Source: a bacterium
GTDB taxonomy: Bacteria > Actinomycetota > Acidimicrobiia > Acidimicrobiales > Bin134
Reading direction: 5' to 3'
Length of the DNA stretch: 36,890 nt
Assembly (NCBI GenBank): GCA_026709025.1
Contig: JAPOTT010000040.1
Location: 23,019-59,908, forward strand
A program made the position numbers and the translations under genes. Under the pieces are notes generated by a model. The model saw only the letters and a list, made by a program, of their open reading frames with translations, searched no databases and was not told the DNA's origin. The first letter of the stretch is position 1, and every line of letters begins with the position of its first letter. This document shows positions 34,514-36,890 of the stretch, one piece after another.

Positions 34514-35646
34514 ACCAAAATACAGGGGAAAACCAAAACATAAGCGAAAAACAGTACTCAGCCAGGCGCCCGTTGCTTGTGGGCGGTTTGGGTGTGTTTG
34601 CGTTGGTGGGCGGCTTGTTCGGGTGGGGCCTAGGAGCATCAGTGGATAGCGCTGTGGTTGCTCCAGCCCAGGTAACTGTTGAAGCCGGAAACCGGCCTAT
34701 AGAGCACATAGATGGTGGAATTGTTGCTGAGGTTTTTGTGTCCAATGGAGATAACGTGGCTGTCGGCGATCCGCTGTTGCGCTTCGCTGTGGGGCAGGCA
34801 GATTCGGAGTTGCAGGCCATCGGACTAGATCTTGCTGGCCTTCAAGCTCGCCGCAACCGGCTAGAAGCAGAACTACACAATCAAGATGCCATTACATGGG
34901 ATGCTGAGCTTTTAGAATTGGCCGCAGAATCCCTTGATGCTAAGCAAATATTGGACGAAGAAGAGCTGGCCTTCGCCACCCGTGTAGATATTCACGCACA
35001 GCTAATCGAGCTGCTACAAACTCGGGTTGATGCGGCAGTGGGGCCGCAAGAAGCAGCCGAACTAGAAGCGGAGCTGTTGAAGACAGAGGCCGAGCGCGCC
35101 GATGAGATAGAGGCGCAACTTCAGCAAGTACGTTCCCAATCCCAAGATATTGCCCGTCGCCAGCGATCTGTGCGAGCTCAAGCCGTCCGGCGAGAAGTGT
35201 TAGCACCAGTTTCTGGCACTGTGTTCGGCCTCACAGTTTCTGGGGTTGGCGATGTTGTGCGGCCCGCAGAGCCCCTGCTTTACATCGTGCCAGATGATTC
35301 AGCGCTGATATTGGTGGCTCAGATACAGCCAAATAGTGTAGACCGAGTGTATGCGGGCCAAGAGGCCGCCATACGCTTCCCTGCTTTTGAGTATCAGATT
35401 ACTCCAGAGCGAAACGGGAGGGTAATGAAGGTGTCAGCCGACACGTTCACCGAACCACGCACTGGACGCACCTATTACGAAGCGGAAATTGCCATAGATG
35501 CCATAACCCAAGATGGAGAAGGCGGGCTACCGCTCATACCCGGAATGCCAGCCGAAGTGCTGATCAACACGGGTGATCGCTCGGTGATCAGCTATCTGAC
35601 TAAGCCGGTTACCGATTTCTTTAGCGGCTCCTTGCGAGAGGAGTAG
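34510..35646 (+). CDS. HlyD family type I secretion periplasmic adaptor
   Basis: 378 residues. One membrane helix (about 20-42, LLVGGLGVFALVGGLFGWGL) is followed by the biotinyl-lipoyl-like and coiled-coil regions: VEAGNRPIEHIDGGIVAEVFV near 56-76, a helical hairpin (about 95-220, Glu/Gln/Ala-rich), and the second strand half with VLAPVSGTVFGLTVSGVGDVVRPAEPLLYIVP near 230-260. It ends in a short C-terminal part after LIPGMPAEVLINTGDRSV. The GTG start overlaps the ATPase stop. HlyD proteins bridge the ABC exporter to an outer-membrane channel. In a monoderm host its reach would be different, which makes the locus odd. Confidence 0.92.
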   Translation: MNQNTGENQNISEKQYSARRPLLVGGLGVFALVGGLFGWGLGASVDSAVVAPAQVTVEAGNRPIEHIDGGIVAEVFVSNGDNVAVGDPLLRFAVGQADSELQAIGLDLAGLQARRNRLEAELHNQDAITWDAELLELAAESLDAKQILDEEELAFATRVDIHAQLIELLQTRVDAAVGPQEAAELEAELLKTEAERADEIEAQLQQVRSQSQDIARRQRSVRAQAVRREVLAPVSGTVFGLTVSGVGDVVRPAEPLLYIVPDDSALILVAQIQPNSVDRVYAGQEAAIRFPAFEYQITPERNGRVMKVSADTFTEPRTGRTYYEAEIAIDAITQDGEGGLPLIPGMPAEVLINTGDRSVISYLTKPVTDFFSGSLREE

Positions 35647-35655
35647 ATATACACA

Positions 35656-36168
35656 ATGCCAACGCCTACACAAGCTCCACAAGAAACACCTCAAGCAGAA
35701 CAAAACGCTGCCTTAGAGCTGTCGCTAGTGAACGACCTACGCGAACTTACAAGGGTGGCAGCGGCCATCGAAGAGTTTTGCACCCGACAAGGGCTCGGCA
35801 GTCAACTCGCCTACACGCTCAACTTGTCGGTGGAAGAAATCCTCAGCTTCTCCATTGAGAACAGCTTTGAGGGAGACAAAACTCAACGAATTGAGCTAGC
35901 TCTTCACCGCGACCCTAGCGAACTGTTGATCCTTATCGCTCACGACGGGCAGCCGTTATCTACCACTCAAATCCCCTCGTCAGCAGGCGAACTTATCCTA
36001 AACGACTCTAACCTAGATGCCTTGGGCTTAGCTCTCGTGCATCGAGTGATGGACACGGTCAGCGTGCAACGTCAACAAGGCTGCAACATCGTAGTGATGA
36101 CAAAACAAATCCCCCAGCAGCAAGATCAAGAAGACGCTGAAACAGATACCCAAGATCAAGAACAATAA
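35656..36168 (+). CDS. RsbW-like ATP-binding (HATPase_c) protein, probable anti-sigma factor
   Basis: 170 residues with a GHKL-type ATPase pattern: the N box SVEEILSFSIENSF (about 57-70), the D-x-G box LIAHDGQPL (about 95-103), and a C-terminal LGLALVHRVMDTVSVQRQQGCNIVVM (about 126-151) like the G boxes of RsbW/SpoIIAB kinases. There is no signal peptide, and it has an acidic Gln-rich tail. The ATG lies nine bases after the HlyD gene stop, and the RTX gene follows 122 bases later. It probably controls an RsbV-like or sigma partner that switches the secretion substrate on, but no such partner is in the window, so this is an inference. The AsnAsn-type catalytic residue of kinases is kept only in the N box. 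Confidence 0.75.
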   Translation: MPTPTQAPQETPQAEQNAALELSLVNDLRELTRVAAAIEEFCTRQGLGSQLAYTLNLSVEEILSFSIENSFEGDKTQRIELALHRDPSELLILIAHDGQPLSTTQIPSSAGELILNDSNLDALGLALVHRVMDTVSVQRQQGCNIVVMTKQIPQQQDQEDAETDTQDQEQ

Positions 36169-36171
36169 TTT

Positions 36172-36213
36172 TTGACTCTTGACCTTGACTGAGGGTGTGT
36201 GGGCTACTACCCT
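36172..36213 (+). promoter_or_regulatory. Candidate promoter of the RTX gene with triple TTGAC
   Basis: TTGAC occurs at 36172-36176, 36179-36183 and 36185-36189. The last one, extended to TTGACT (36185-36190), has a 17-base spacer to TACCCT (36208-36213), a tolerable -10. The repeated TTGAC may be alternate -35 boxes or regulator sites. It supports separate transcription of the RTX gene. Confidence 0.4.
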
Positions 36214-36255
36214 ACTGTGCAACAAGACAACTTGCGTGATGGTTTCAACGGCGAA

Positions 36256-36275
36256 ATTGTTGTATGCATAACAAT
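36256..36275 (+). promoter_or_regulatory. Imperfect palindrome before the RTX ribosome site
   Basis: ATTGT (36256-36260) and ACAAT (36271-36275) pair around TG and the self-complementary TATGCATA (36263-36270). It sits just ahead of the GAGAGGAA ribosome site (36277-36284). It may be an operator or an mRNA hairpin. Confidence 0.35.
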
Positions 36276-36290
36276 TGAGAGGAAACTACA

Positions 36291-36890
36291 ATGGGCATAA
36301 TTATGGGTGCAATTACTGGTTGGTTTGTTCATGAGCAAACGAGCACTCACCAACGCGACGGTGATGAAAGTGACAACCACATTAGCGTGTCTGGCGATAA
36401 AGACTACGTGATTAACGGCTATGGCGGTAATGACTACCTAGATTCTGATTCTGGCAACGACGAGTTGTATGGCGGCTTCGGTAACGACACGCTGATAGCA
36501 CGAGATGGTGACGATAAGTTGTGGGGTGGCTCTGGCGACGACGAGCTGTACGGCGATGCTGGTAACGACACACTGTACGGGTCATTCGGCAATGATAAGC
36601 TGTTTGGTGGCTCTGGCAACGACTGGGCAGAGGGTAATGACGGCGACGACGAGCTGTACGGCCAAGCAGGTAACGATGAACTCCATGGTAATATGGGCAA
36701 CGATAAGTTATGGGGCGGTGAAGGCAACGACCGACTGTTCGGTGGCCATGGCGACGATCAAGTAGTCGGCGATGCTGGTGATGATCGGTTAGCTGGCGGC
36801 GAGGGTAATGACACGTTGGCTGGCGGCGAGGGTAATGACACGTTGTTTGGTGGTGCCGGTGATGGTGCTGACACGTTGTTTGGTGATGCT
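36291..36890 (+). CDS. RTX-type calcium-binding repeat protein, 5' part
   Basis: The frame from ATG 36291 (GAGAGGAA ribosome site 7 bases upstream) is open for 200 codons to the window end, so the C-terminus is missing. After a short N-terminal segment (MGIIMGAITGWFVHE) and an acidic spacer, about fifteen GGxGxDxLx-type nonapeptides follow (for example GNDTLYG, GDDELYG, GNDKLWGG) from about residue 37 onward. They form a calcium-binding parallel beta-roll. There is no signal peptide, as expected for a type I secretion substrate whose signal would be at the missing C-terminus. It directly follows the ABC exporter, adaptor and RsbW-like genes, so it is the probable cargo. The near-identical GGEGNDTLA repeat pair at 36793-36843 suggests recent repeat expansion. 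Confidence 0.9.
   Translation, partial: MGIIMGAITGWFVHEQTSTHQRDGDESDNHISVSGDKDYVINGYGGNDYLDSDSGNDELYGGFGNDTLIARDGDDKLWGGSGDDELYGDAGNDTLYGSFGNDKLFGGSGNDWAEGNDGDDELYGQAGNDELHGNMGNDKLWGGEGNDRLFGGHGDDQVVGDAGDDRLAGGEGNDTLAGGEGNDTLFGGAGDGADTLFGDA

Noticed and set aside
36434-36727. 97-residue minus-strand Ser/Pro repeat ORF
   Set aside because: It is the reverse complement of the RTX nonapeptide repeats; periodicity comes from the real gene.
36396-36890. Regular repeats as a CRISPR array
   Set aside because: The period is 27 bases with no unique spacers, and every unit codes GGxGxDxLx in one open frame.

Overview
The window looks like chromosomal DNA of a moderate-GC actinobacterium (Actinomycetota, perhaps near Acidimicrobiia; the class is inferred). 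The evidence is a DUF3263 protein paired with a LytR C-terminal-domain protein, a coproheme decarboxylase (HemQ), a stand-alone groL behind a CIRCE element, GTG starts, stop/start overlaps and one GTG start with no visible ribosome binding site. The first ~55 bases are a poly-G run that is almost certainly a sequencing or assembly artefact at a contig edge, so the first gene is truncated.

Layout. (1) 58-5510: a type I restriction-modification operon, hsdM (3' part) - hsdS (only one target-recognition domain) - hsdR, with overlapping stops and starts, ending in a YgjP-like zinc metallopeptidase. (2) 5529-7447, minus strand: a DUF5131 (phage Gp37/Gp68-like, three-Cys motif) gene overlapping its partner tcmP. 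(3) 7590-9203, minus: a Rieske domain fused to a glutamate-synthase-type FMN domain. It is divergent from an AztD-like zinc metallochaperone lipoprotein, with a Fur/Zur-type palindrome between them. (4) 10926-14147: an unknown protein, tRNA-Thr, DUF3263, a LytR_C protein, glycerate kinase and a MoaD/ThiS-like protein. (5) 14241-18437: CIRCE and groL, a DUF35-thiolase fusion, and hemQ. (6) 18463-22922: sulfate assimilation, with an SLC13/RCK transporter, a bifunctional ATP sulfurylase/APS kinase and an APS-type CysH.

(7) 23074-27189 is an accessory region built around a duplicated divergent promoter/signal-peptide cassette. Copy A drives a PstS-like lipoprotein pseudogene. Copy B drives an intact PstS-like lipoprotein with an AT-rich body. 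The minus-strand partners are an SCP2-like protein at copy A and, at copy B, a beta-lactamase-fold protein whose SxxK serine is a cysteine. A 22-bp exact remnant of the beta-lactamase gene lies after copy B, as a tandem duplication would predict. (8) 27190-28249: an AbiEi-Fic gene broken by one extra base in a C4 run. (9) 28329-32442: larE (minus), glnD and a NUDIX hydrolase.

(10) 32477-36890: a type I secretion ABC transporter, its HlyD-type adaptor, an RsbW-like ATPase and an RTX repeat protein that runs off the window. A type I secretion locus in an apparent actinobacterium, with an anti-sigma-like protein between exporter and probable substrate, is together with the duplicated cassette the most interesting content here. 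Every intergenic stretch is under about 300 bases. The larger ones are described in the entries or contain nothing I could recognise (7448-7589, 22111-22229).
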